From positions 1 through 42,852 of the forward strand of contig CANQVH010000027.1 of NCBI GenBank assembly GCA_947627245.1: a stretch of 42,852 nucleotides of DNA, given 5' to 3'. This document shows, one piece after another, positions 9,465 through 17,443 of the stretch; positions within the stretch are counted from its first letter, which is position 1; each line of letters starts with the position of its first letter. The stretch is from an uncultured Lachnospiraceae bacterium. GTDB lineage: Bacteria > Bacillota > Clostridia > Lachnospirales > Lachnospiraceae. The translations under genes and the position numbers were made by a program. The notes beneath the pieces are model-generated. The model saw only the letters and a list, made by a program, of their open reading frames with translations. It did not search any database and was not told the DNA's origin.

Positions 9465-11483
9465 ATGAAGAAAAGAAAGCTGCTTGCCGTTATTATGAGC
9501 GCCGTTATGTGCGTTGCCGCAGCGGTTCCGGCCGTGCCGGCGTTTGCTGACGGGCAGAAGGTCGTTACGCTCGGGGCGGATCTTTCCGAGGATCAGAAGC
9601 AGGCGATCCTTCGTTACTTCGGCATCGAGGGACAGAGCATCCAGACGCTCACCATCACGAATCAGGATGAGCGCAATCACCTCGGCGCTTACGTGCCGCT
9701 TGAGCAGATCGGTACGCACACCTACAGTTGCGCTTTGGTAAACCCGACGAATACGGGCGGTATTCAGGTCAAGACGGCGAACCTTACATGGGTCACCAGT
9801 AATATGATCGCGACAACGCTGTCGACCTCGGGCGTGGTAAACTGCGAGGTGCTTGCCGCGGCTCCGTTCGAGGTTTCCGGCACGGGCGCGCTGACCGGCA
9901 TTTTGATGGCTTACGAATCGGCGGTCGGCACTGAGCTCGACGAGACGAAGAAGGAAGTCGCTACGCAGGAGCTCATCACGACGACCACGATCGCCAACAG
10001 CATCGGACAGGCCGAGGCTACCGATATTGTCAACGAGACGAAAATGCAGGTCGTTCAGGGCAATGTCGTCAGCGAGAACGATATCGACGTTATTATCAAC
10101 GAGATTGCCGAAGAAGAGAACATCGATCTCTCGGATGAAGACCGTGATCTGCTCAAGAAGCTTATGGAGGAGATCGCGGCGCAGAACTATGATTATGAAG
10201 ATATGAAGGAGACGCTGGAGCGCGTCGAGCAGAACATGGATACGCTCATGAATCAGCAGCCTGCTCAGCAGACCGCTGCGGCCGATACTCCGATGACAGA
10301 GGTCGCGGCTGCGAATATCAGCACGGATCAGACTGAGACGCCTGAAACGCTGCCGGAGGACAGCATTCTGAACAGCGCAGACCCGAACGCACTCGGGTCA
10401 TCCGTAGTGACGGACTCGACCGCTCAGCAGGATCAGACAGAAACCGAAGCGCTGCAGCCTGAGACGATCCCTGCCGACGACGGTTTTGAGATCAGCAGCT
10501 CGGATGAATATTCGCAGACACCTGCCGATCCGAATCAGGACGGAAATATTGTCATTGAGGGACAGGAGCAGTCCGAGACCGCGGGGCAGGACAGCGGAGC
10601 AACTCAGGAACAGTCCGAGACTGCCGCTGACGCAGGACAGCCGGAGACTGTTGCAGGCGCAGAGAACACTCCGGAGCAGCCTGAGTCCGGCGCTGACGGA
10701 CAGAATGTTCCTGAACAAGTTGAAACAACGGGAGACGAAGAGTCCGGAATCGACACGATGATGCCGGAGCTTGGAGATCCGATGTTTGAGGTGCCTGACG
10801 AGCCGACGGCTCCTGTGCTTACGACGATCACGCCGGAAGAGATGGAGCTTGCTCCTCTGTACAAAGAACCGGAGCTTCTTCCTGCCGGGATCAATGAGCT
10901 GACGATCAGTTTCCAGAGAGATGACATTATCGCCGGGACGGGCGCGATCAATCTCATGAACGGATTTGATAATTCTATGATTGAGACGATTCAGGCAAAC
11001 GACGCAGAGAAGGTCGTCATCAGCCCGTTGGATGCCGAAGCGCTTACGGATCTGGGGTGGAGCACCGGCTGCAAGGCGACGATCACTCTGAAGGACCCGA
11101 TCGGGCAGATGGCTTTCTGCTATGTGACGATGACTGAAAATGCATTTACATCGACAGACGGTTCCGCTATGACGCCTGCGATCGAGGATACACAGGCATG
11201 GACCATTCAGACGTCGGAATATGGCTTCTGCATCGATAAGAAAGATCTGACGGCCGGAAATACCGTATCAGGGCAGATCATGATGGATAACACGTCCGCA
11301 ACAGCAGCCTATATCGAGGAGGCGGATCCGGCAATGATCAGCTTTGATCAGGGCGAATTCACGGCATCCGGAAGCTTCACAGCCACACTCGTTACGGCAG
11401 GTAAGACCAGCTTCAAAGTATCATTCTACGATGAGGCAGGAACTCTGCTCAATACGATTGATTATGAGCTTGAGATCAAATAA
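9465..11483 (+). CDS. Secreted DUF1002 protein with acidic Gln/Glu/Thr-rich linker
   Basis: A 672-residue exported protein. Residues 1-29 form a signal peptide (MKKRK start, hydrophobic core, cleavage after AFA). About 30-265 match DUF1002 (YpuA-type), with YFGI, GIQVKTANLTWV and TGILMAYE segments. About 265-460 is a low-complexity acidic linker rich in Gln, Glu, Thr, Asp and Pro with recurring QSETA units. The remaining 210 residues look beta-rich, Ig-like or adhesin-like, but I recognise no family and see no sortase motif or membrane anchor. DUF1002 has no known function. GAGGAG lies nine bases before the ATG. It is a single-gene unit with a terminator. Confidence 0.8.
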   Translation: MKKRKLLAVIMSAVMCVAAAVPAVPAFADGQKVVTLGADLSEDQKQAILRYFGIEGQSIQTLTITNQDERNHLGAYVPLEQIGTHTYSCALVNPTNTGGIQVKTANLTWVTSNMIATTLSTSGVVNCEVLAAAPFEVSGTGALTGILMAYESAVGTELDETKKEVATQELITTTTIANSIGQAEATDIVNETKMQVVQGNVVSENDIDVIINEIAEEENIDLSDEDRDLLKKLMEEIAAQNYDYEDMKETLERVEQNMDTLMNQQPAQQTAAADTPMTEVAAANISTDQTETPETLPEDSILNSADPNALGSSVVTDSTAQQDQTETEALQPETIPADDGFEISSSDEYSQTPADPNQDGNIVIEGQEQSETAGQDSGATQEQSETAADAGQPETVAGAENTPEQPESGADGQNVPEQVETTGDEESGIDTMMPELGDPMFEVPDEPTAPVLTTITPEEMELAPLYKEPELLPAGINELTISFQRDDIIAGTGAINLMNGFDNSMIETIQANDAEKVVISPLDAEALTDLGWSTGCKATITLKDPIGQMAFCYVTMTENAFTSTDGSAMTPAIEDTQAWTIQTSEYGFCIDKKDLTAGNTVSGQIMMDNTSATAAYIEEADPAMISFDQGEFTASGSFTATLVTAGKTSFKVSFYDEAGTLLNTIDYELEIK

Positions 11484-11599
11484 AAGAAATATGTAAAACA
11501 ATAATGGTAATACACAAGTACGCAAACAATACGCAAAACAATACACAAAATAATCTGTGAAAACAACTCGCAGACAATGCAGATCAGAAATGCACAATC
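11484..11599 (+). other. AT-rich spacer after the DUF1002 gene
   Basis: Contains four imperfect copies of an ACAATACGCAAA-like unit between 11495 and 11555. No gene is visible. The rest of the gene-free stretch up to 11904 holds a terminator, the Xer promoter and the Xer leader repeats, listed separately. Confidence 0.4.
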
Positions 11600-11636
11600 A
11601 GGGACTGCCGGAAAGGATCCGGCGGTCCTTGTTGTT
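11600..11636 (+). terminator. Rho-independent terminator of the DUF1002 gene
   Basis: A 12-bp stem (11600-11611 with 11619-11630, two G-U pairs) with a 7-nt loop is followed by GTTGTTT. Confidence 0.75.
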
Positions 11637-11683
11637 TCCAATGGCATGAAAAACGCTGAAATAAAAGGATTTTTGGAAGATGC

Positions 11684-11712
11684 TTGACATTTTGCACGGG
11701 AGATGATATGCT
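11684..11712 (+). promoter_or_regulatory. Promoter of the Xer recombinase gene
   Basis: TTGACA (11684-11689), a 17-bp spacer and TATGCT (11707-11712). The predicted leader is about 185 nt, unusually long and full of repeats. Confidence 0.6.
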
Positions 11713-11741
11713 GTTTCCGTAATACATCTATACGACAAACA

Positions 11742-11862
11742 CATGTTTTTCAAATAGATCAGGCTGTTATAGACACCTTAAAGTTATTTTAATTCGGACG
11801 CCTGATCTAATTTGAAAAACATGATAAGAACGCTCGATCTGATTTGAAAAACATGGCGTTCT
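11742..11862. repeat. Inverted/direct repeat cluster in the Xer leader
   Basis: Arm 1 (11742-11764) is the inverse of arm 2 (11800-11823) over 23 bases with one inserted A. Arm 3 (11832-11855) repeats arm 2 at 21 of 24 positions exactly 32 bp further on. AGAACGC (11827-11833) and GCGTTCT (11856-11862) form a 7-bp stem that puts arm 3 in its loop. In RNA, arm 1 could pair with arm 2 or arm 3, giving two exclusive structures. In DNA the arms could bind a protein, possibly the recombinase itself. Confidence 0.75.
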
Positions 11863-11904
11863 GGACAGACGATTACCAAATTATCATAAGGACGGTTTCT
11901 ATCA

Positions 11905-12960
11905 ATGGAAAAAACAATTACTTACCACGAACAGGTCAACATCGACAATATACTGAAGCTGCGTGAGGTTCTCAAGACGCTGCCTCCGTTCGCCAAGGAT
12001 TATTTCCGCGCGATTGAGCCTACGACTAGCACGCGTACACGAATTTCTTACGCATACGACATCCGTATCTTTTTCCAGTTTATTCTGACGGAAAATCCTG
12101 CCTTTAAGGGGAAATCCGCGGCCGATATCACCGTGGATGTGCTGGATCAGCTTCAGGCGGTCGATATTGAGGAATATCAGGAATATTTGAAGGTCTATTC
12201 CAATGATGACAAACTTTTAACAAATGGAGAACGCGGCCTGAAGCGTAAAATGTCCGCCCTGCGCAGCTTTTACGCCTATTATTACAAGCGTGAAATGATT
12301 AAGACGAATCCGACGCTCCTTGTCGATATGCCGAAGCTCCACGATAAGGAAATCATCCGGCTTGATCCGGACGAAACGGCCGAGCTGCTGGATTATATTG
12401 AACATTGCGGGGATCAACTGACCGGTCAGAAAAAAGTCTACTACGAAAAGACAAAATACCGTGATCTGGCGATCATCACCTTATTGCTCGGCACAGGAAT
12501 CCGTGTTTCGGAATGCGTCGGACTCGATGTATCCGACATCGACTTCAAAAACAACGGAATTCGTGTCGTCCGAAAAGGCGGTTCGGAAATGATCGTTTAC
12601 TTCGGCGAGGAAGTTGAAAAAGCGCTGCTTGATTATCTGGAGATCCGGGACTCCGTCACCCCGATTGCCGGTCATGAGAACGCACTCTTCTACTCTACCC
12701 AGCGTAAACGGATCGGCGTGCAGGCCGTCGAAAATATGGTAAAGAAATATGCGCGTGAAATCACGACCACCAAGAAAATCACGCCCCACAAGCTGCGAAG
12801 CACCTACGGTACGACGCTCTATAAAGAAACCGGCGATATCTATCTGGTCGCGGACGTTCTCGGTCACAAGGATGTCAACACGACGCGGAAGCATTATGCG
12901 GCAATGGATGAAGACCGCCGCAGACGGGCCGCTTCCGCAGTCAAACTGCGCGAAGGATAA
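11905..12960 (+). CDS. Single-type tyrosine recombinase (XerS/XerC-like)
   Basis: A 351-residue tyrosine recombinase with an N-terminal SAM-like core-binding domain (about 30-165) and a catalytic domain (about 185-345). All active-site residues are present: R200 (GTGIRVSEC), K224 (RKGGSEM), H295 and R298 (TPHKLRSTYG), H321 (LGHKDV) and the nucleophile Y331 (RKHYA). Its length of about 350 residues and N-terminal extension are closer to streptococcal XerS, which works alone, than to the roughly 300-residue XerC/XerD. It is not part of a phage or transposon here. The start has only a distant AAGGA (12 bp). A repeat cluster lies in its leader and a dif-like palindrome lies just after its stop codon, so chromosome dimer resolution is the likely role. 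An alternative is a site-specific inversion enzyme. Confidence 0.85.
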   Translation: MEKTITYHEQVNIDNILKLREVLKTLPPFAKDYFRAIEPTTSTRTRISYAYDIRIFFQFILTENPAFKGKSAADITVDVLDQLQAVDIEEYQEYLKVYSNDDKLLTNGERGLKRKMSALRSFYAYYYKREMIKTNPTLLVDMPKLHDKEIIRLDPDETAELLDYIEHCGDQLTGQKKVYYEKTKYRDLAIITLLLGTGIRVSECVGLDVSDIDFKNNGIRVVRKGGSEMIVYFGEEVEKALLDYLEIRDSVTPIAGHENALFYSTQRKRIGVQAVENMVKKYAREITTTKKITPHKLRSTYGTTLYKETGDIYLVADVLGHKDVNTTRKHYAAMDEDRRRRAASAVKLREG

Positions 12961-12963
12961 TAT

Positions 12964-12990
12964 AGTTTACATAAATTAATTATGTAAACT
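12964..12990. other. Symmetric dif-like recombination site (candidate)
   Basis: The arms AGTTTACATAA (12964-12974) and TTATGTAAACT (12980-12990) are exact inverse copies around ATTAA. The right arm equals the XerD/RipX-side arm of the Bacillus dif site as I recall it; here both arms have that sequence and the centre is 5 bp rather than 6. It begins 4 bp after the recombinase stop codon and covers the end of dtd on the other strand. A plain AT-rich terminator for the convergent genes is the alternative, but no T-run follows on either side. Confidence 0.55.
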
Positions 12991-13444
12991 ATGACGAATG
13001 ATAAAGATTCTCATCCAGAATAATCGTAAACGGGCCGTCGTTGCAGAGCTTCACCTTCATTTCCGCACCGAATTCCCCAGTCTGCACGACCGGCACCTGT
13101 TTTTTGCACTCCTGAACCATATAGTCATACAGCTCCTCAGCCTTTTCCGGGTCGCCGGCCTCGATAAAGCTGGGACGATTTCCCTTCCGGCAGTTCGCAT
13201 ACAGGGTAAATTGCGACACCAGAAGAAGCTGCCCATCCACGTCCTTCAGGGACAGGTTTGTCTTCCCGTTCTCATCCTCAAAGATGCGCAATCCCAGCAT
13301 TTTGCGGAGATAAAAATCTGCAAGCTCCTTTGTATCGTCCGCGCCGACGCCGATCAACACCAGAAATCCTTTGCCGATTGCTCCGATCGTCTGCTCATTC
13401 ACCTCAACAGATGCTTCCGTTACACGCTGAATCACAAGTTTCAT
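12989..13444 (-). CDS. dtd: D-aminoacyl-tRNA deacylase
   Basis: A 151-residue DTD that removes D-amino acids (and glycine from tRNA-Ala) from mischarged tRNAs. The family's two signatures, LVSQFTLYA (SQ motif) and NDGPFTIIL (Gly-Pro motif, cross-subunit), are intact. The stop codon lies inside the dif-like palindrome. It follows the GNAT gene by 17 bp on the same strand, suggesting a two-gene unit. Confidence 0.95.
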   Translation of the reverse strand: MKLVIQRVTEASVEVNEQTIGAIGKGFLVLIGVGADDTKELADFYLRKMLGLRIFEDENGKTNLSLKDVDGQLLLVSQFTLYANCRKGNRPSFIEAGDPEKAEELYDYMVQECKKQVPVVQTGEFGAEMKVKLCNDGPFTIILDENLYHSS

Positions 13445-13461
13445 ATGTCGTATTTTTCTCC

Positions 13462-13983
13462 TTAATTTATAGATTTCTCAAGGCATACGAGCTGTACGCC
13501 TTCCAGCCCGTTGAACGTACACGGAATGATCCCGGCTTCCCGATATCCCAAGGAATGGTAGAGATGCCTTGCGCGCAGATTTCTTACATTCGTATCGATG
13601 CGAAGGCATTTGCAGCCCGACGCTTTTGCCGTCTCCTCATAAAAGCGCATAAACGCGCGGCCTCTCCCCTGCCCTTTTGCCACAGGGTCTACGACAAGCG
13701 TGTGAAGTACAAGGACTTCCTCCTCCGTAGCCGGATACATCCAGCCTGCGTCAGCATAGGCAGGCAATTGGTTTCGGTCGATTTTTGCAGCTGCCAAGAT
13801 CTGCCCGTCTTCCTCCAATACGTACAGATCTCCGGATGAAAATGCGTCCAGCGCCGTTTGACGCGTCGGATAGATTCCGCGTTTCCAGCCTGTCGTAGTC
13901 CGTCCCGCCTCTTCCTCCGTGTGAATCCTTTCATATATCTCAGAAATCGACTCGATATCACTGTCGACTGCTTTTCGAATCAT
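13462..13983 (-). CDS. GNAT-family N-acetyltransferase
   Basis: A 173-residue GNAT enzyme that would move an acetyl group from acetyl-CoA to an amine; the acceptor is unknown. Motif [18 protein letters not shown] (about 93-109), supplies the Q-x-x-G-x-G/A pyrophosphate loop, and [10 protein letters not shown] near residue 145 is motif B. GGAGG lies seven bases before the ATG at 13983. It is divergent from the TtcA-type gene. Confidence 0.88.
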   Translation of the reverse strand: MIRKAVDSDIESISEIYERIHTEEEAGRTTTGWKRGIYPTRQTALDAFSSGDLYVLEEDGQILAAAKIDRNQLPAYADAGWMYPATEEEVLVLHTLVVDPVAKGQGRGRAFMRFYEETAKASGCKCLRIDTNVRNLRARHLYHSLGYREAGIIPCTFNGLEGVQLVCLEKSIN

Positions 13984-14006
13984 TGCGTTACCTCCGTTAT
14001 TTTAAG

Positions 14007-14035
14007 TTGCCACTTTCGGCAAATTCAGTTATGAT
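14007..14035 (+). promoter_or_regulatory. Promoter of the TtcA-type gene with overlapping inverted repeat
   Basis: TTGCCA (14007-14012), a 17-bp spacer and TATGAT (14030-14035). TTGCC-N6-GGCAA (14007-14022) overlaps the -35 and is a possible operator shared with the divergent GNAT-dtd unit. Confidence 0.6.
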
Positions 14036-14064
14036 ATAGAAAAAAGCAGAAAGAAAGGTCCGAT

Positions 14065-14817
14065 ATGAAACTGCAGAAACTGATGAGCCTGACCCGAAAA
14101 GCGGTCGATGAATTTCAAATGATACAGCCGGGCGACAAAATTGCCGTTGGGATCTCCGGCGGAAAGGACAGTCTCACACTGCTCTATGCGCTGAGCGGGC
14201 TGCGGCGCTTCTATCCTTCTCCTTTTTCCGTCGAAGCGATCACCGTAAATCTCGGGTATGAAGGCTTTGATCTTACGCCGGTCAAGGCTCTCTGTGAAGA
14301 ACTTTCGGTGCCTTATACCGTCGTGGATACCGATATTGCGCAGATCATTTTCGAAGAGCGCAAAGAGGCCAATCCTTGCTCGCTCTGCGCCAAAATGCGC
14401 AAGGGTGCCTTCAATGAAAAGGCGAAGGAGCTCGGCTGCAACAAGCTTGCCTATGCCCATCACAAGGATGACGTCGTGGAGACGCTTCTGATGTCTCTGA
14501 TCCTCGAGGGCCGCATTCACACGTTCTCTCCGGTGACTTATCTGGACCGCACGGATCTGACGCTGATTCGTCCTATGATCTATGTGGATGAAGCGGACGT
14601 CAAAGGCTTTCAGAACAAATATCAGCTCCCGGTCGTGAAGAATCCATGTCCGGTGGACGGATACACCCAGCGCGAATACGCAAAGGAGCTGGTGGCGCGG
14701 CTGAACCATGAGCATCCGGGAACCAAGGAACGAATCTTTACGGCGATCCTGAACGGAGATCTTCCGTCGTGGAGGGATCGTGTTCCGAAAAAGAATCGCG
14801 CCAAAAGCGGATCCTGA
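14065..14817 (+). CDS. TtcA-family tRNA 2-thiocytidine synthase-like protein
   Basis: A 250-residue PP-loop ATPase of the TtcA/TilS group. SGGKDS (31-36) is the ATP-pyrophosphatase loop, which adenylates the target base. C105 and C108 (CSLC) and C195 (NPCPVDG) match the three cysteines that hold the 4Fe-4S cluster in TtcA, which thiolates C32 of some tRNAs. Firmicute members of this group are less studied, so the precise tRNA position is inferred. It is a single-gene unit with its own promoter, ending 12 bp from the convergent rluD-type gene. Confidence 0.85.
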   Translation: MKLQKLMSLTRKAVDEFQMIQPGDKIAVGISGGKDSLTLLYALSGLRRFYPSPFSVEAITVNLGYEGFDLTPVKALCEELSVPYTVVDTDIAQIIFEERKEANPCSLCAKMRKGAFNEKAKELGCNKLAYAHHKDDVVETLLMSLILEGRIHTFSPVTYLDRTDLTLIRPMIYVDEADVKGFQNKYQLPVVKNPCPVDGYTQREYAKELVARLNHEHPGTKERIFTAILNGDLPSWRDRVPKKNRAKSGS

Positions 14818-14829
14818 GTCTGTTTTTAT

Positions 14830-15747
14830 CTATTTTCGCAGTTTATTCAGCAGTTCTTCAAAATAGTCCGGCAAAGGCGCCGACACCTCCAGATACGCAC
14901 CTGTGGATGGATGGATGAATCCGATCGTCATCGCATGGAGCGTCTGCCCTTCAAGCCCCGGAAACGGGCATTTGGACGGTCCATAGACGTCGTCGCCGAG
15001 CACCGGATGTCCGATGCTCTTCATGTGCACACGGATCTGATGTGTCCTGCCGGTCTCCAGACGGCACTCCACATAAGTAAACTTATCAAATTGTTCCAGA
15101 ATATGATAATGCGTCACCGCATCCCGCCCGTTCGGCACGTTTACAGCCATTTCCTTGCGGTTCTGCGGGTGACGGCCGATCGTTGTGCGGATTGTGCCGT
15201 CCTGCGCGAGTCTGCCGTGCACGATTGCGCGGTAAGTGCGCGTGATCGAATGCGCCTGAAGCTGTTCCGCGATCGCCCGATGCGCGGCGTCATTCTTGCA
15301 GACGACCAGAGAGCCGGTTGTGTTGCGGTCGATCCGATGTACGATGCCGGGCCGCAACACGCCGTTGATCCCAGAAAGACTGTCACGACAGTGATACAGC
15401 AATGCATTGACAAGGGTTCCGTCATAATGTCCGGGCGCGGGATGCACAACCATCCCCTTCGGCTTGTTCACAATGATCAGATCGTCGTCTTCATACAGGA
15501 TATCAAGCGGGATCGCCTCCGGCCTGATCTCGAGAGCTTCCGGCTCCGGAAAAGAGACAGCGACCTCGTCCCCGCATACGGGACGCGCGCTTGCCTTTGC
15601 AGGTTTTCCGTTTACGGACACGGCTCCGTCCGCGATCAGCTTTTGAAGATAGGATCTGGTAAATTCCGGGAAATTGTCCGCAAGGATGCGGTCCAGCCGC
15701 TCTCCTGCCTCCTCGGCGGCAATCGAAAGCTCTTGAATCTCAGACAT
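14830..15747 (-). CDS. rluD: RluD-type 23S rRNA pseudouridine synthase
   Basis: A 305-residue RluA-family enzyme that converts uridines of 23S rRNA to pseudouridine. It has an N-terminal S4 RNA-binding domain (about 15-75) and the catalytic HRIDRNTTG motif with D140; the common form is HRLDKDTSG, and the aspartate is kept. ETGRTHQIRVH and GDDVYG are further family motifs. Its start overlaps the lspA stop codon by 8 nt, and lspA-rluD is a classic pair. Confidence 0.92.
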   Translation of the reverse strand: MSEIQELSIAAEEAGERLDRILADNFPEFTRSYLQKLIADGAVSVNGKPAKASARPVCGDEVAVSFPEPEALEIRPEAIPLDILYEDDDLIIVNKPKGMVVHPAPGHYDGTLVNALLYHCRDSLSGINGVLRPGIVHRIDRNTTGSLVVCKNDAAHRAIAEQLQAHSITRTYRAIVHGRLAQDGTIRTTIGRHPQNRKEMAVNVPNGRDAVTHYHILEQFDKFTYVECRLETGRTHQIRVHMKSIGHPVLGDDVYGPSKCPFPGLEGQTLHAMTIGFIHPSTGAYLEVSAPLPDYFEELLNKLRK

Positions 15748-16270
15748 CCTTGTTCCCTCCGTTATCCTCCTTCGGACTCAGGAAGGAAAAATCATCTCTG
15801 CGGTACACGGTAAAAAGTGTAAGCAGCGCCAGTCCGGTCCCGATGCACACAAAGCAGTCCGCAACATTGAATACGGGAAAATCGATTGCCGAGACATACA
15901 GAAAATCGACAACGTAATGCCGGGTCAGACGGTCCAGCATGTTTCCGATCGCCCCGGATGCGATCAGAACACAGACCACACGCAGAAAATGATAATGGCG
16001 GTCGGACGGAAGGCTCAGATACACGTACACAGCCGCAGCGACCATTGCAACAGCCACCGCGGCAAAAAACCACTGACGATTTGTCAGCATTCCGAAGGCC
16101 GCTCCGCGATTTTCCAGATAAAACAGTTCAAAAACGCCCGGGATCACCGGAATGCTCGCATTCCCCGCAAGCCGGGTGACTGCCAGATACTTCGTGAGCT
16201 GATCGAGCCCGACCAGCGCGGCACAGCAAAGAACACCGTATATTCGCAAAAGGGAGTCCTTTTTCTTCAT
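15740..16270 (-). CDS. lspA: Lipoprotein signal peptidase (SPase II)
   Basis: A 176-residue inner-membrane aspartic protease that cleaves prolipoprotein signal peptides. It has four membrane helices. The two catalytic aspartates lie in GNMLDRL and FNVADCF, and ENRGAAFG is the other conserved block. The ATG at 16270 has AAGGAAGGG nine bases upstream. An ATG at 16300 would overlap aroB and lacks a ribosome site. Confidence 0.94.
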   Translation of the reverse strand: MKKKDSLLRIYGVLCCAALVGLDQLTKYLAVTRLAGNASIPVIPGVFELFYLENRGAAFGMLTNRQWFFAAVAVAMVAAAVYVYLSLPSDRHYHFLRVVCVLIASGAIGNMLDRLTRHYVVDFLYVSAIDFPVFNVADCFVCIGTGLALLTLFTVYRRDDFSFLSPKEDNGGNKDV

Positions 16271-16286
16271 GGAAATCAGCCCTTCC

Positions 16287-17402
16287 TTACTCACGCTCAT
16301 CCGCGTTCAACAGTCGAAGCGCCTCGATCATTTCCTGTTCCGTCACGGTCGTATCGAGGCAGGCGCGCCCGAGCTTTTTCAGAAGCACGAAACGGATCTT
16401 TCCGGCATCCATTTTCTTATCCTTCTTCACGGCTTCGACGACCGTCTCAGAGGATACGCCGTCGAAGGAGATCGGCAAACCGAAGCCGACGTTCATATCT
16501 CGGATCTCATAGAACTCGTCCTCGTCAATCATCCCGCGCTGCCACGAGATATACGCGGCCGCCACGAATCCGACCGCCACACACTCTCCGTGCAGCATCC
16601 GGAATTCCTTGCATTTCTCCAGCGCATGTCCGAGCGTATGTCCGAAATTGAGCAGCGCGCGGTCGCCCTTTTCCTTCGGATCCTTCTCTACGATATAGCG
16701 TTTGATTTGACAGTTGCGACTCACCAGCTCCAGAAGCGTCTTCTCGTCCCGCTCTTCAATCTCGCTCATATGGTCGATCTGCCACTCATAGAAATCGGCG
16801 TCGAGGATTAGCCCGTGCTTCAGGCTTTCCGCCATACCGCTCGCAAACTGATCCTCCGCAAGCGTCTTCAGGGATGAGACGTTGCTGTAGACCATACACG
16901 GCTGATGGAACGCGCCGACCATGTTTTTATATTGATCGAAGTCCACACCCGTCTTTCCGCCGATGCTGCTGTCGACCTGCGCAAGCAGCGTCGTAGGAAT
17001 CTGTATGAAACGAATCCCGCGCAAAAACGTCGCCGCGGCAAAACCGGTCATGTCTCCGACGACTCCGCCGCCGAGCGCAATCAGAAAGTCCTTCCGGTCA
17101 AAGCCGGATTCGATCAGCTTCACATACAGGCCGCGGATAGCGTCGAGCGTCTTGTGCTCCTCTCCCGCCTCGAACACATGCGTCTCTACCTGAGCGCAGC
17201 ATCCGGCGGCAAGATTTTTGACCTCCTCCAAGTACAGCGGGGCGACGTTTGAGTCGGTAACGACACAGATCCTGTGTCCCTCGCAGCCGATTTTCCTCAG
17301 ATATTCCGGCAGGTCGTCAAACGATTCCTTCAGCACGATATCGTACGGCTCGTTTCCCTCCGTCTTCACGGTAAGAATTTCCTCTATCTTTTGAGTTTTC
17401 AT
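16287..17402 (-). CDS. aroB: 3-dehydroquinate synthase
   Basis: A 371-residue AroB, which closes DAHP to 3-dehydroquinate in the shikimate pathway, using NAD+ and a divalent metal. GGGVVGDMTGFAAATFLRG is the NAD-binding region. The metal ligands sit in GMAESLKHG (Glu), NFGHTLGHALE (His) and LHGECVAVG (His). No other aro genes are nearby, and it sits between a cell-division gene and lspA in the same operon. Confidence 0.95.
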   Translation of the reverse strand: MKTQKIEEILTVKTEGNEPYDIVLKESFDDLPEYLRKIGCEGHRICVVTDSNVAPLYLEEVKNLAAGCCAQVETHVFEAGEEHKTLDAIRGLYVKLIESGFDRKDFLIALGGGVVGDMTGFAAATFLRGIRFIQIPTTLLAQVDSSIGGKTGVDFDQYKNMVGAFHQPCMVYSNVSSLKTLAEDQFASGMAESLKHGLILDADFYEWQIDHMSEIEERDEKTLLELVSRNCQIKRYIVEKDPKEKGDRALLNFGHTLGHALEKCKEFRMLHGECVAVGFVAAAYISWQRGMIDEDEFYEIRDMNVGFGLPISFDGVSSETVVEAVKKDKKMDAGKIRFVLLKKLGRACLDTTVTEQEMIEALRLLNADERE

Positions 17403-17443
17403 GTGTTAATCCTCCAAATTGATGTTTCCTCGCAAAGCAGCCC

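Noticed and set aside
11742..11855. Proven invertible promoter upstream of the recombinase
   Set aside because: The enclosed segment is only 35-67 bp and the main promoter (11684-11712) lies outside it, so a classical on/off inverton is not supported without read evidence.
12963..12991. Ordinary transcription terminator for the convergent Xer and dtd genes
   Set aside because: The stem is almost all A-T, no T-run follows on either strand, and the arm sequence matches a known Xer arm. Not fully excluded.
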